Assembly (NCBI GenBank): GCA_002169935.2 | Contig: NHHC02000051.1 | Coordinates: 1 to 6,119 of the forward strand | Direction: 5' to 3' | Length of the DNA stretch: 6,119 nt | DNA from: Candidatus Pelagibacter sp. TMED153 | GTDB taxonomy: Bacteria; Pseudomonadota; Alphaproteobacteria; Pelagibacterales; Pelagibacteraceae | In this document: one piece after another, positions 1 through 6,119 of the stretch | Position numbering within the stretch: the stretch's first letter is position 1 | How the letters are laid out: each line of letters starts with the position of its first letter | Program-made: the position numbers and the translations under genes | Notes under the pieces: model-generated | Seen by the model: only the letters and a program-made list of their open reading frames with translations | Told to the model about the DNA's origin: nothing | Databases searched by the model: none

Positions 1-729
1 CATCCTGACGTTACAAATGCTAGTAGAGCAATAAAATCAAGTGAAAAAGAAAAGTGTGTTGCCGCTGGTATTACGCCTGTTGAATATTTGATTGGTTACG
101 ACGGCATTACTTTTTCTAACAGCAACAAAGCAGATAAGTTTACATTGACGAAAGAGGAAATTTTCAAAGCAGTTTCTGCAAAAATTATGTCAAACGGTAA
201 AATGGTAGACAATGGTTATAAGCGTTGGAGCGATATCAACCCCGCTCTCCCAAATGTAAAGATTGATGTTCTTGCTCCTCCACCATCATCAGGTACTAGA
301 GATGCTTTCGTTGAACTTGTTATGCACTCAACTTGTAAAAAGGTATATAAAATGCCTAAAAAAGGTGATGATGGCTACAAGGCTCTTTGTTCTGCACTTA
401 GAGAAGACGGTGCTGTTACCGAAGCAGGAGAAAATGACAACCTAATAATTGAAAAACTAGCAGCCAACAAAGATAGGTTTGGCATTTTTGGATTTTCTTT
501 CCTAGACCAAAACAAAGACAAAGTACAAGGATCTCTTGTTGATGGTGTTGAGCCGAGCATGGCGACAATAGCTGACGGATCTTATGGGGTAAGTCGCCCT
601 CTTTTCTTTTACGTAAAGAAAGAACATATTGGCGTTGTTCCTGGAATTCAGGAGTACTCGGATTATTTCATGGGATTGACAAAAAGTGGTGGTCCTTTGG
701 AAGCGGCAGGCTTGATACCTAAGCCATAA
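1..729 (+). CDS. pstS: Phosphate ABC transporter periplasmic substrate-binding protein PstS (5'-truncated by window edge)
   Basis: This is the periplasmic protein that binds inorganic phosphate and delivers it to the PstCA channel. The frame is open from base 1, so the gene begins upstream; 242 residues plus the stop are visible, and the N-terminus, including the expected signal peptide, is missing. The in-frame TTG at 88 is not a real start, because the residues before it (DVTNASRAIK near 3-12) are already conserved PstS sequence. The phosphate-contacting SSGTR loop is at residues 96-100 of the fragment, followed by DAFVELV. The segments EDGAVTEAGENDNLI, FGIFGFSFLDQNKDKVQG and SRPLFFYVKK are typical of the alphaproteobacterial PstS type. 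Cys112 and Cys130 lie at spacing that could form a periplasmic disulfide (inference). It is the first visible gene of the pst operon and is separated from pstC by a terminator-like hairpin. Family assignment is secure. Confidence 0.95.
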   Translation, partial: HPDVTNASRAIKSSEKEKCVAAGITPVEYLIGYDGITFSNSNKADKFTLTKEEIFKAVSAKIMSNGKMVDNGYKRWSDINPALPNVKIDVLAPPPSSGTRDAFVELVMHSTCKKVYKMPKKGDDGYKALCSALREDGAVTEAGENDNLIIEKLAANKDRFGIFGFSFLDQNKDKVQGSLVDGVEPSMATIADGSYGVSRPLFFYVKKEHIGVVPGIQEYSDYFMGLTKSGGPLEAAGLIPKP

Positions 730-748
730 CAAATTGATTTACAAATAT

Positions 749-790
749 GTAAAGCCGTTCTAATTTTGTAACGGCTTTACTGTTTTTTTA
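749..790 (+). terminator. Intrinsic terminator / attenuator hairpin between pstS and pstC
   Basis: A perfect 11-bp inverted repeat (GTAAAGCCGTT at 749-759, AACGGCTTTAC at 770-780) encloses a 10-base loop. It is followed by TGTTTTTTTA at 781-790, which includes a run of seven T. This is the classic Rho-independent terminator layout, 20 bases after the pstS stop. The upstream flank has no matching A-run, so it looks effective in the + direction only. Because pstC and the following genes have no obvious promoter of their own, it probably works as a partial terminator, or as a 3' stabiliser after processing, keeping pstS transcript in excess over pstCAB (inference). Confidence 0.88.
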
Positions 791-804
791 GACCACCAAT
801 TTAT

Positions 805-810
805 AAAGGA
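805..810 (+). promoter_or_regulatory. Ribosome binding site for pstC (supports TTG start)
   Basis: AAAGGA lies 9 bases before the TTG at 820. There is no ATG or GTG in frame between the upstream in-frame stop at 769-771 and position 820, so this site and the TTG together fix the pstC start. The match to the Shine-Dalgarno consensus is moderate. Confidence 0.6.
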
Positions 811-819
811 CCAATTTTT

Positions 820-2205
820 TTGTTCGCTCTGCCCTTAAGCTTTGTGTTTGTAATTCTGGTAGGAGTGTCCTTATTCTTTTTCTATTTTTCTAAAAAGTCT
901 ATTGTTCAAAAATCTGCCCAAATAGGACAAAGATCCAAAACGCTTTCTACCTATTATGGTCAAAATGCTTTCCTTTGGTCGTTTATCCCATCCTGTTTAA
1001 TATTAATATTGATAACTGTAGCCGGACCTAACTACGTAGATCAGATCTTTTTTGCGAGAGTTCAAGAATTAAATCCACAATTCAATGACTCTTTCATCAG
1101 CCTTATACTTTCCAAAGTCATTAATGTTGCGAATGGAAAAATTGGCACGGATGATCAAAAAATTCTTACTTTGGCTAATGAGTATAAGATAGCAACTGAG
1201 AAGCTCTATTTCTACAGGGGTCTTGTTGTTATTCTTTGTGCTTCCATGTTAGGACTGCTAGTTTCATATCTTCAAAAACCAAAAACTAACGCGAGAGATA
1301 AAGTTGAAACTTTTATTATTAATTTATTCTTTATATCAGCCGTAATCGCTATTTTAACTACCGCTGCAATTATTCTCAGTCTTCTATTTGAAGCCTTGAA
1401 ATTTTTTAACCTTTACAATTTTTTTGAATTTCTTTTCGGTCTTCATTGGGCTCCAAACGTTGCGATTAGAACGGACCAAGTTGCTTCAGATGGTTCTTTC
1501 GGCATGATACCAGTATTAGCGGGAACTCTTTTAGTTTCATTTATTGCTATGTGTGTAGCCATTCCTGTCGGTCTTTATTCGGCTATTTATTTAGCAGAGT
1601 TTGCAGCCCCGAAAATAAGAGACTACATTAAACCGACTCTTGAAATACTCGCTGGTATACCCACTGTTGTTTACGGATATTTTGCTGCTCTAACAGCCGC
1701 GCCATTTTTTAGAGATGTGGGCGGTTCAATTGGCTTAAGCGTTTCATCCGAGTCAGCGCTAGCAGCAGGTGCAGTAATGGGAATTATGATTATTCCTTTT
1801 ATTTCTTCTTTGTCTGATGACGTAATTAGAGCAGTGCCTCAAAGTCTTCGTGATGGGTCAATGGGTTTAGGGGCAACAAAGGCCGAAACTATTTATAGGG
1901 TAATTCTTCCTGCTGCCCTTCCTGGTTTGGTTGGGGCAGTTTTACTAGCTGTTAGTAGAGCAATTGGCGAGACAATGATTGTTGTTATGGCTGCAGGTCT
2001 AAGCGCTAAACTGACGGCCAACCCATTAGATTCTGTAACCACAGTAACCGTTCAAATTGTATCCTTATTAACTGGAGACACAGAGTTCGATGATATAAAG
2101 ACACTCTCTGCGTTTGGCTTAGGGTTAGCATTATTTTTCTTTACCCTAATTTTAAACGTTATCGCTCTCACCGTTTCAAGAAGACTTTCTGAGAGGTATG
2201 AATAG
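820..2205 (+). CDS. pstC: Phosphate ABC transporter permease PstC
   Basis: This is an inner-membrane permease that forms half of the phosphate channel with PstA. At 461 residues it is longer than the roughly 320-residue E. coli type. The extra length is an N-terminal region with hydrophobic spans at about 4-23, 50-68, 133-150 and 165-190, matching the PstC N-terminal extension known from alphaproteobacteria. The MetI-like permease core follows. A long hydrophobic span with GTLLVS begins near 228, the IPTVVYGYFAAL segment lies near 281-292, and the cytoplasmic EAA loop that docks on PstB (DGSMGLGATKAETIYRVILPAALPG) begins at about 345. After it come AVSRAIGETMIVVMAAG and a last hydrophobic span near the C-terminus. 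The start is TTG with AAAGGA upstream; no better start is in frame. The stop is immediately followed by pstA, suggesting translational coupling. Identification is secure; the transmembrane limits are by eye. Confidence 0.95.
   Translation: MFALPLSFVFVILVGVSLFFFYFSKKSIVQKSAQIGQRSKTLSTYYGQNAFLWSFIPSCLILILITVAGPNYVDQIFFARVQELNPQFNDSFISLILSKVINVANGKIGTDDQKILTLANEYKIATEKLYFYRGLVVILCASMLGLLVSYLQKPKTNARDKVETFIINLFFISAVIAILTTAAIILSLLFEALKFFNLYNFFEFLFGLHWAPNVAIRTDQVASDGSFGMIPVLAGTLLVSFIAMCVAIPVGLYSAIYLAEFAAPKIRDYIKPTLEILAGIPTVVYGYFAALTAAPFFRDVGGSIGLSVSSESALAAGAVMGIMIIPFISSLSDDVIRAVPQSLRDGSMGLGATKAETIYRVILPAALPGLVGAVLLAVSRAIGETMIVVMAAGLSAKLTANPLDSVTTVTVQIVSLLTGDTEFDDIKTLSAFGLGLALFFFTLILNVIALTVSRRLSERYE
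2191..2196 (+). promoter_or_regulatory. Ribosome binding site for pstA inside the pstC 3' end
   Basis: GAGAGG lies within the last codons of pstC, 10 bases upstream of the ATG at 2207. It is too close to the ATG at 2198 to serve it, so it decides the start. It implies coupled translation of pstC and pstA. Confidence 0.5.
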
Positions 2206-2206
2206 T

Positions 2207-3481
2207 ATGAACATAAATAGAAAAAATTTTACACGCTCCAGAAAAAGAGTTGAGACTAGACTTAAGTTCTATGGTCTCGCATCCATATGCTTCTCTTTGT
2301 TAATGCTAGCCACTTTATTGATTTCTATAGGTCTAAACGGGTATACAGCACTTCAACAAGCATATTTCAAAATTTCTATACCTGTAGATACTAATGAATT
2401 TACCAGCGAAGACGGTAATATTTTGAAAAATAAAATAAACCTTTATGACTGGGATGGTACAGTAAACCGGTCATTTAACAAACTTTTTCCAGAAGTAAAA
2501 AGTAGAGACGATAGGAAAAAATTATTTTCTATAATATCTAGTAACTCCGGGTATGACTTTAAAGAGATAGTAAAAAAACGATCTTTAGATAAAGGAAAAA
2601 CAGTACTAACCGTTTGGTTATCTCTTTCTGATGATGCTGATCAATATTTGAAGGGAAGATTAAGTAAAGACATTCCTGAAGAAGATAGGCGTATAAGTAA
2701 TCAGGAAATCAAATGGGTGGATTCCTTGGTTGAAAGAAAAATTGCTCAATTAAAATTTAACAAAACATTTTTTACAGCTGCTGACTCCAGAGAACCTGAA
2801 AGCGCTGGAATACTAGGAGCCGTTGTTGGTTCTGCTCTAACATTAACGATAACTATACTATTTGCTTTGCCTCTTGCAGTTATGTCTTCTATCTATTTAG
2901 AATATTTTGCAAAACCTGGGAAAATAACAGATTTTATAGAGGTGAATATTAACAACCTTGCAGCTGTACCCTCTATAGTTTTTGGTTTGCTTGGTCTATC
3001 AGTATTTCTCTCAACTTTCGGTTTACCTCGATCAGCTCCATTGGTTGGTGGTCTTGTTCTTGGCCTAATGACTCTTCCTACAATTATAATTGCTACAAGA
3101 GCTTCGATAAGATCTATACCGCCATCTATAAGAGAGGCGGCTCTTGGATTGGGGGCATCGAAAATGCAAGCGGCTATGCATCACGTATTACCTCTAGCAA
3201 CACCAGGTATTTTAACCGGAACAATAATTGGAATGGCCCAAGCTCTTGGAGAAACAGCTCCTTTACTGATGATAGGAATGGTAGCTTTTATTATAGATGT
3301 CCCAAGCAGTTTTACCTCAAGCGCAACTGCTATGCCTGTCCAGATTTTTATGTGGTCTGATAGCGCAGAAAGAGCTTTTTATGAAAGAAGCTCTTTGGCC
3401 ATTTTGTTTTTGGTTGGGTTTTTAATTATAATGAATTTAATTGCTGTAGTTTTACGGAAAAAATTTGAAAAAAGATGGTGA
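2207..3481 (+). CDS. pstA: Phosphate ABC transporter permease PstA
   Basis: This is the second permease of the phosphate channel, partner of PstC. From the ATG at 2207 it has 424 residues, well above the roughly 300 of E. coli PstA. A basic N-terminal tail ([10 protein letters not shown]) and a hydrophobic span near 20-42 precede a hydrophilic, charged stretch to about residue 200, probably periplasmic, as in the alphaproteobacterial PstA type with a DUF3333-like N-terminal domain. The permease core starts at about 201 ([14 protein letters not shown]), continues through [16 protein letters not shown], and has the EAA loop [26 protein letters not shown] from about 309, followed by [16 protein letters not shown]. 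An earlier ATG at 2198 would add three residues and overlap pstC by 8 bases, but GAGG at 2193-2196 is only 1 base from it and 10 bases from the ATG at 2207, so I prefer 2207. Its stop is 4 bases before the pstB ATG. Confidence 0.94.
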   Translation: MNINRKNFTRSRKRVETRLKFYGLASICFSLLMLATLLISIGLNGYTALQQAYFKISIPVDTNEFTSEDGNILKNKINLYDWDGTVNRSFNKLFPEVKSRDDRKKLFSIISSNSGYDFKEIVKKRSLDKGKTVLTVWLSLSDDADQYLKGRLSKDIPEEDRRISNQEIKWVDSLVERKIAQLKFNKTFFTAADSREPESAGILGAVVGSALTLTITILFALPLAVMSSIYLEYFAKPGKITDFIEVNINNLAAVPSIVFGLLGLSVFLSTFGLPRSAPLVGGLVLGLMTLPTIIIATRASIRSIPPSIREAALGLGASKMQAAMHHVLPLATPGILTGTIIGMAQALGETAPLLMIGMVAFIIDVPSSFTSSATAMPVQIFMWSDSAERAFYERSSLAILFLVGFLIIMNLIAVVLRKKFEKRW

Positions 3482-3485
3482 TACT

Positions 3486-4244
3486 ATGAAACAAAAGCTA
3501 ATCGCAGAAAATGTTGATGTTTTTTATGGGGAAAAGCAAGCAATAAATAATATAAGCCTAGGTATAAACGAAAATACAATAACTGCTCTTATAGGTCCCT
3601 CTGGTTGTGGAAAATCAACTTTCCTAAGATGCCTTAACAGAATGAATGACGTTATCGATACTTGTAAAATATCTGGAAAAATTTTAATGGACAATACTGA
3701 TATATATGGAGCGGAGGTCGATCCCGTTGAATTAAGGGCTAAAGTTGGAATGGTTTTTCAGAAGCCAAACCCTTTTCCAAAGTCTATTTTTGAAAATATT
3801 GCCTACGGTCCAAGAATTCATGGCTTAGCTAGCAATAACAGTGAGCTAAAAGATATAGTTCTAAGTAGTCTTGAAAAGGCGGGTTTGATTGACGAGGTTA
3901 AGGATAGGCTCGATGATCAGGCTACTGGATTATCTGGAGGCCAACAACAAAGAATTTGTATTGCGAGAGCAATAGCAGTAAGCCCAGAGGTTATTTTAAT
4001 GGACGAACCTTGCTCAGCACTGGACCCAATAGCGACAGCAAAAATTGAGGAATTGATGAGTGAACTTTCACAATCATACACAATAGTAATTGTTACTCAC
4101 TCAATGCAACAGGCTGCAAGAGTATCCAAGAAAACGGCGTTTTTCCATCTTGGTGACTTGATAGAATATAATGATACAGACAAAATTTTTACTCAACCAG
4201 AAAATGAAAAAACACAAGATTACATTACAGGTAGATTTGGATAA
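3486..4244 (+). CDS. pstB: Phosphate ABC transporter ATP-binding protein PstB
   Basis: This is the cytoplasmic ATPase that drives phosphate import through PstCA (ATP + phosphate outside to ADP + Pi + phosphate inside). It has 252 residues, normal for the family. All nucleotide-binding elements are intact: Walker [10 protein letters not shown] at 37-45, Q-loop Gln92 in [20 protein letters not shown] (PstB-specific), ABC signature LSGGQQQR at 149-156, Walker B VILMDEP at 169-175 with catalytic Glu174, D-loop SALD at 177-180 and switch His205. The C-terminus DYITGRFG is the usual PstB ending. The ATG at 3486 is preferred over an in-frame TTG at 3465, which lies inside pstA and would add seven non-conserved residues; a weak GGTG at 3477-3480 precedes the ATG. 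It is followed 16 bases later by phoU. Identification is secure. Confidence 0.97.
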   Translation: MKQKLIAENVDVFYGEKQAINNISLGINENTITALIGPSGCGKSTFLRCLNRMNDVIDTCKISGKILMDNTDIYGAEVDPVELRAKVGMVFQKPNPFPKSIFENIAYGPRIHGLASNNSELKDIVLSSLEKAGLIDEVKDRLDDQATGLSGGQQQRICIARAIAVSPEVILMDEPCSALDPIATAKIEELMSELSQSYTIVIVTHSMQQAARVSKKTAFFHLGDLIEYNDTDKIFTQPENEKTQDYITGRFG

Positions 4245-4246
4245 AT

Positions 4247-4252
4247 AGGAGG
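4247..4252 (+). promoter_or_regulatory. Strong ribosome binding site for phoU
   Basis: A perfect AGGAGG lies 8 bases before the phoU ATG. It is the strongest Shine-Dalgarno sequence in the window, clearly better than those of pstC, pstA, pstB and phoB, suggesting that phoU is translated independently and efficiently. Confidence 0.85.
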
Positions 4253-4260
4253 AAATAAAT

Positions 4261-4944
4261 ATGACTTTGCACATATCATCAGCGTATAACGAAGATTTAG
4301 TTCACATAAATGCCAAAGTTGTAGAGATGGGAGGTCTTTGTGAACAAATGATTGAACACTCCAATAAGGCAATAAGAGATAACAATATTGAACTAGCGGA
4401 CAAGGTTGTTTTATTAGATGAAAAAACTGATGATTTAGAAACCGATATAAATGAATCAATAATAAGAGCTATTGCACTACGTCAGCCAGTTGCTGATGAT
4501 CTTAGAGTTTTATTTTCAGCAATAAAAATTTCAGGGGCTTTTGAAAGAGTGGGAGATCTCTGTAAAAATATAGCCAAAAGAAGTCGGCTATTAAATGATG
4601 ATCCCCATAAGGACGTCAGAAAAAGTATTTTTTCTCTAGGAGAAAAGGTAAAGGAACAGTTAACTCGCTCTATAAATTCCTACACTCAACAGGATATTAA
4701 ATTGGCAAAAAAGGTGTGGGAAAGAGATTTTGAGATAGATCAATTATACACTGACCTTTTTGATGAGCTTCTAGTTTATTTAAAAAAGAAAAAGAGAGTG
4801 GCTGCTGGCTCCCATTTAATGATAATTGCAAAAAATTACGAAAGAATAGGAGATCACACAACCCACATAAGTGAAATGACTCATTTTGCAATTACTGGTA
4901 GACATCTTGTAGCTGAGAGACCAAAAGTAAACCTACCAGTATAG
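4261..4944 (+). CDS. phoU: Phosphate signalling complex protein PhoU
   Basis: This is the cytoplasmic regulator that links the state of the Pst transporter to the PhoR-PhoB two-component system and restrains phosphate uptake and Pho signalling when phosphate is plentiful. At 227 residues it has normal length, with the family's two tandem helical repeats. Each repeat ends in the characteristic metal-binding-type motif: ERVGD at 95-99 and ERIGD at 194-198. The first repeat also shows LDEKTDDLETDINESIIRAIALRQPVADDLR, and the second DFEIDQLYTDLFDELL. There is no signal peptide or membrane segment. The ATG has a perfect AGGAGG at 8-base spacing. It lies between pstB and phoB, the usual place for this gene. 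Identification is secure; the exact direction of control in this organism is not visible. Confidence 0.96.
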   Translation: MTLHISSAYNEDLVHINAKVVEMGGLCEQMIEHSNKAIRDNNIELADKVVLLDEKTDDLETDINESIIRAIALRQPVADDLRVLFSAIKISGAFERVGDLCKNIAKRSRLLNDDPHKDVRKSIFSLGEKVKEQLTRSINSYTQQDIKLAKKVWERDFEIDQLYTDLFDELLVYLKKKKRVAAGSHLMIIAKNYERIGDHTTHISEMTHFAITGRHLVAERPKVNLPV

Positions 4945-4956
4945 GAAGGGAGTATT

Positions 4957-5652
4957 GTGAATAAAAAAGTTTTACTAATAGAGGATGATAAGGACCTTCA
5001 AGAAATTGTTTCCTATAATTTCTCCAAGGAAGGCTTTGTCATCAATTCTTGCCTAGATGGAGAGGATGCTATGGAAATGGTAAAGAATGAAAACCCTGAC
5101 TTAATTATTCTTGACTGGATGTTACCAAATGTATCCGGTGTAGAAATACTAAGGCAAATTCGGTCTATCAAGAAATATAGAAAAATTCCCGTGATAATGC
5201 TCACTGCAAAAAATGAAGAAACTGACAGGTTAAAGGCATTTGATGGTGGTGCTGACGACTATATATCCAAGCCGTTCTCAAATGCTGAATTGATTGCTAG
5301 ATCAAAAGCAATTTTAAGAAGGATTAAACCCGAAGATTTTGCGGACTCGCTTAATTTTCACGATATTGAATTAAATAGAGACACAAAAAGAGTATTTCGA
5401 GGCAAGAAAGAGATAAAGCTTGGTCCAGTGGAATTCAAACTCTTAGAGGTTTTCTTAATGCGGCCAGGTCAGGTGTTTAGCAGAGAACAGCTACTTGATA
5501 AAATATGGGGAAATGAGATTTATGTTGAAGACCGTACAGTTGATGTTCATGTTGGTCGTTTGAGAAGAGCTCTAAATCGGGGGAAGGCAAAAAAAGACCC
5601 TATAAGAACTGTTAGAAGTTCGGGCTACTCTTTAAATGAAAAGTATAGCTAG
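4957..5652 (+). CDS. phoB: Phosphate regulon response regulator PhoB (OmpR/PhoB family)
   Basis: This is the transcription factor of the phosphate-starvation response: when phosphorylated by PhoR it binds Pho boxes and activates pst and other genes. It has 231 residues, the normal length. The receiver domain (1-120) has acidic residues E9, D10 and D11, the phospho-acceptor D53 in LDWMLP, T83, Y102 and K105, all as expected of an active receiver. The DNA-binding winged helix (about 132-228) contains LGPVEFKLLEVFL, FSREQLLDKIWG and the recognition helix region VEDRTVDVHVGRLRRAL at 190-206, ending with TVRSSGYSL. Asp53-Trp54-Met55 and the C-terminal motifs favour PhoB over other OmpR-type regulators, and the pst-phoU context agrees. 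The start is GTG with AAGGGAG (4946-4952) just upstream, 12 bases after phoU. No cognate phoR follows; the next gene is convergent. Confidence 0.95.
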   Translation: MNKKVLLIEDDKDLQEIVSYNFSKEGFVINSCLDGEDAMEMVKNENPDLIILDWMLPNVSGVEILRQIRSIKKYRKIPVIMLTAKNEETDRLKAFDGGADDYISKPFSNAELIARSKAILRRIKPEDFADSLNFHDIELNRDTKRVFRGKKEIKLGPVEFKLLEVFLMRPGQVFSREQLLDKIWGNEIYVEDRTVDVHVGRLRRALNRGKAKKDPIRTVRSSGYSLNEKYS

Positions 5653-5660
5653 TATCAAGG

Positions 5661-6119
5661 TTAATTTATCTCTAAATAACTCTCGAAATTCTTCGTAGCC
5701 TTTTCCCAGGAAAACTTTTTAGCATGTTTAACAGCATCTTCGGCTTTTAATTTTGTTACTCTTTTACACGCTTCAAGCAGATCATCATGAAGAACGCCGC
5801 CTTTAGAATTACCAATTACATCTGAAGGTCCGGATACATCATAAGCAGCTACAGGAAGACCGCATGCCATTGCCTCTAATAATACTAAACCAAAGGTGTC
5901 TGTTTTTGATGGAAAGACAAAATAGTCGCATTCCTTATAGATCTCAGAGATTTCCTGATGAGTTTTATTTCCAAAAAATTTTACATCAGGGTATTTTTTT
6001 TTCAAATTAATGGCATCTGGGCCATCACCAATCATCCATTTTTCCCCATCAACTTTAAGGCCTAGAAAATCACCTAAATTCTTTTCAACAGCCAACCTAC
6101 TTGTACAAACGTAAACTTT
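5661..6119 (-). CDS. GT4-type glycosyltransferase, C-terminal part (5' end beyond window)
   Basis: This enzyme transfers a sugar from a nucleotide-sugar donor; the acceptor cannot be read from the sequence. The frame is open to base 6119, so the gene starts outside the window, and 152 C-terminal residues are visible; the TTG at 6095 is internal. The fragment covers the donor-binding GT-B domain: SRLAVEKN at 7-14 (Arg and Lys positions that contact donor phosphates), MIGDGP at 29-34, VKFFGNKTHQEISEIYKECDYFVFPS, then DTFGLVLLEAMACGLPVAAYDVSGPSDVI. The EX7E pair of the family appears as Asp74 and Glu82. The ending FSWEKATKNF is typical of the C-terminal helix of these enzymes. It converges on phoB with only 8 bases between stop codons. 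Nearby Pho genes make glycolipid synthesis during phosphate starvation a possibility, but cell-wall, exopolysaccharide or LPS roles are equally open from this fragment. Confidence 0.88.
   Translation of the reverse strand, partial: KVYVCTSRLAVEKNLGDFLGLKVDGEKWMIGDGPDAINLKKKYPDVKFFGNKTHQEISEIYKECDYFVFPSKTDTFGLVLLEAMACGLPVAAYDVSGPSDVIGNSKGGVLHDDLLEACKRVTKLKAEDAVKHAKKFSWEKATKNFESYLEIN

Noticed and set aside
263..732. Short open frames on both strands overlapping pstS (60 to 76 codons).
   Set aside because: They overlap strongly conserved PstS coding sequence in other frames and show no recognisable protein features.
796..812. TATAAA at 802-807 as a -10 box for a separate pstC promoter.
   Set aside because: No reasonable -35 element at the right distance; the region upstream is the terminator stem and T-run, and TATAAA-like strings are common in AT-rich DNA.
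3369..3396. 9-bp inverted repeat (AAAGAGCTT / AAGCTCTTT, 10-base loop) near the 3' end of pstA, followed by a T-rich stretch.
   Set aside because: It lies inside well-conserved coding sequence, is A/T rich, and no continuous T-run follows directly; one such repeat is expected by chance in a window of this size.
3465..3485. Upstream in-frame TTG start for pstB overlapping pstA.
   Set aside because: The extra seven residues resemble no PstB N-terminus, and the ATG at 3486 gives the usual length and a start just after the pstA stop.
4220..5204. Minus-strand open frames of 63 to 79 codons under pstB/phoU and phoB.
   Set aside because: They are antisense to conserved genes, with compositions that reflect the reverse reading of those genes and no supporting ribosome binding site.
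1..6119. Search for Pho boxes (repeated TGTCAT-like units), CRISPR repeats, tRNA genes, insertion-sequence ends and long repeats.
   Set aside because: None convincing by eye. The operon's Pho box would be expected upstream of pstS or phoR, outside the window.

Overview
The window carries most of a canonical high-affinity phosphate uptake and phosphate-sensing operon, read on the + strand in the order pstS (3' part only) - pstC - pstA - pstB - phoU - phoB. It is followed by the 3' part of a convergent glycosyltransferase gene on the - strand. Coding density is very high: the only real intercistronic space is about 90 bases between pstS and pstC, and it holds a strong intrinsic terminator-like hairpin. 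There is no gene-free stretch longer than 300 bases.

The organism is most likely an AT-rich alphaproteobacterium, possibly a marine lineage with a compact genome. The protein types support the class-level call. PstS is of the kind with DVTNASRAIK, PSSGTRDAF and EDGAVTEAGENDNLI segments. PstC and PstA are long, with extra N-terminal or periplasmic regions, and the gene order ending in phoU-phoB is common in that class. AT richness, tight spacing and TTG/GTG starts fit a streamlined genome, but the species cannot be named from the sequence, and GC content was judged by eye.

The genes form one functional unit. PstS captures phosphate in the periplasm, PstC and PstA form the membrane channel, and PstB powers import with ATP. 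PhoU couples transporter state to the two-component signal, and PhoB is the response regulator that activates the Pho regulon, normally including this operon. The partner kinase PhoR is not in the window; in related genomes it often lies upstream of pstS. The terminator hairpin after pstS and the TTG start of pstC both point to more PstS than membrane components, as expected for a binding-protein-dependent transporter.

The - strand gene is the C-terminal domain of a GT4-type glycosyltransferase whose stop codon lies 8 bases from the phoB stop. Its position suggests, without proving, a link to phosphate-starvation glycolipid synthesis. I found no mobile element, CRISPR array, RNA gene or evidently undescribed system. 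The points worth a second look are the intra-operon terminator, the convergent overlap-prone 3' ends and the identity of the glycosyltransferase.
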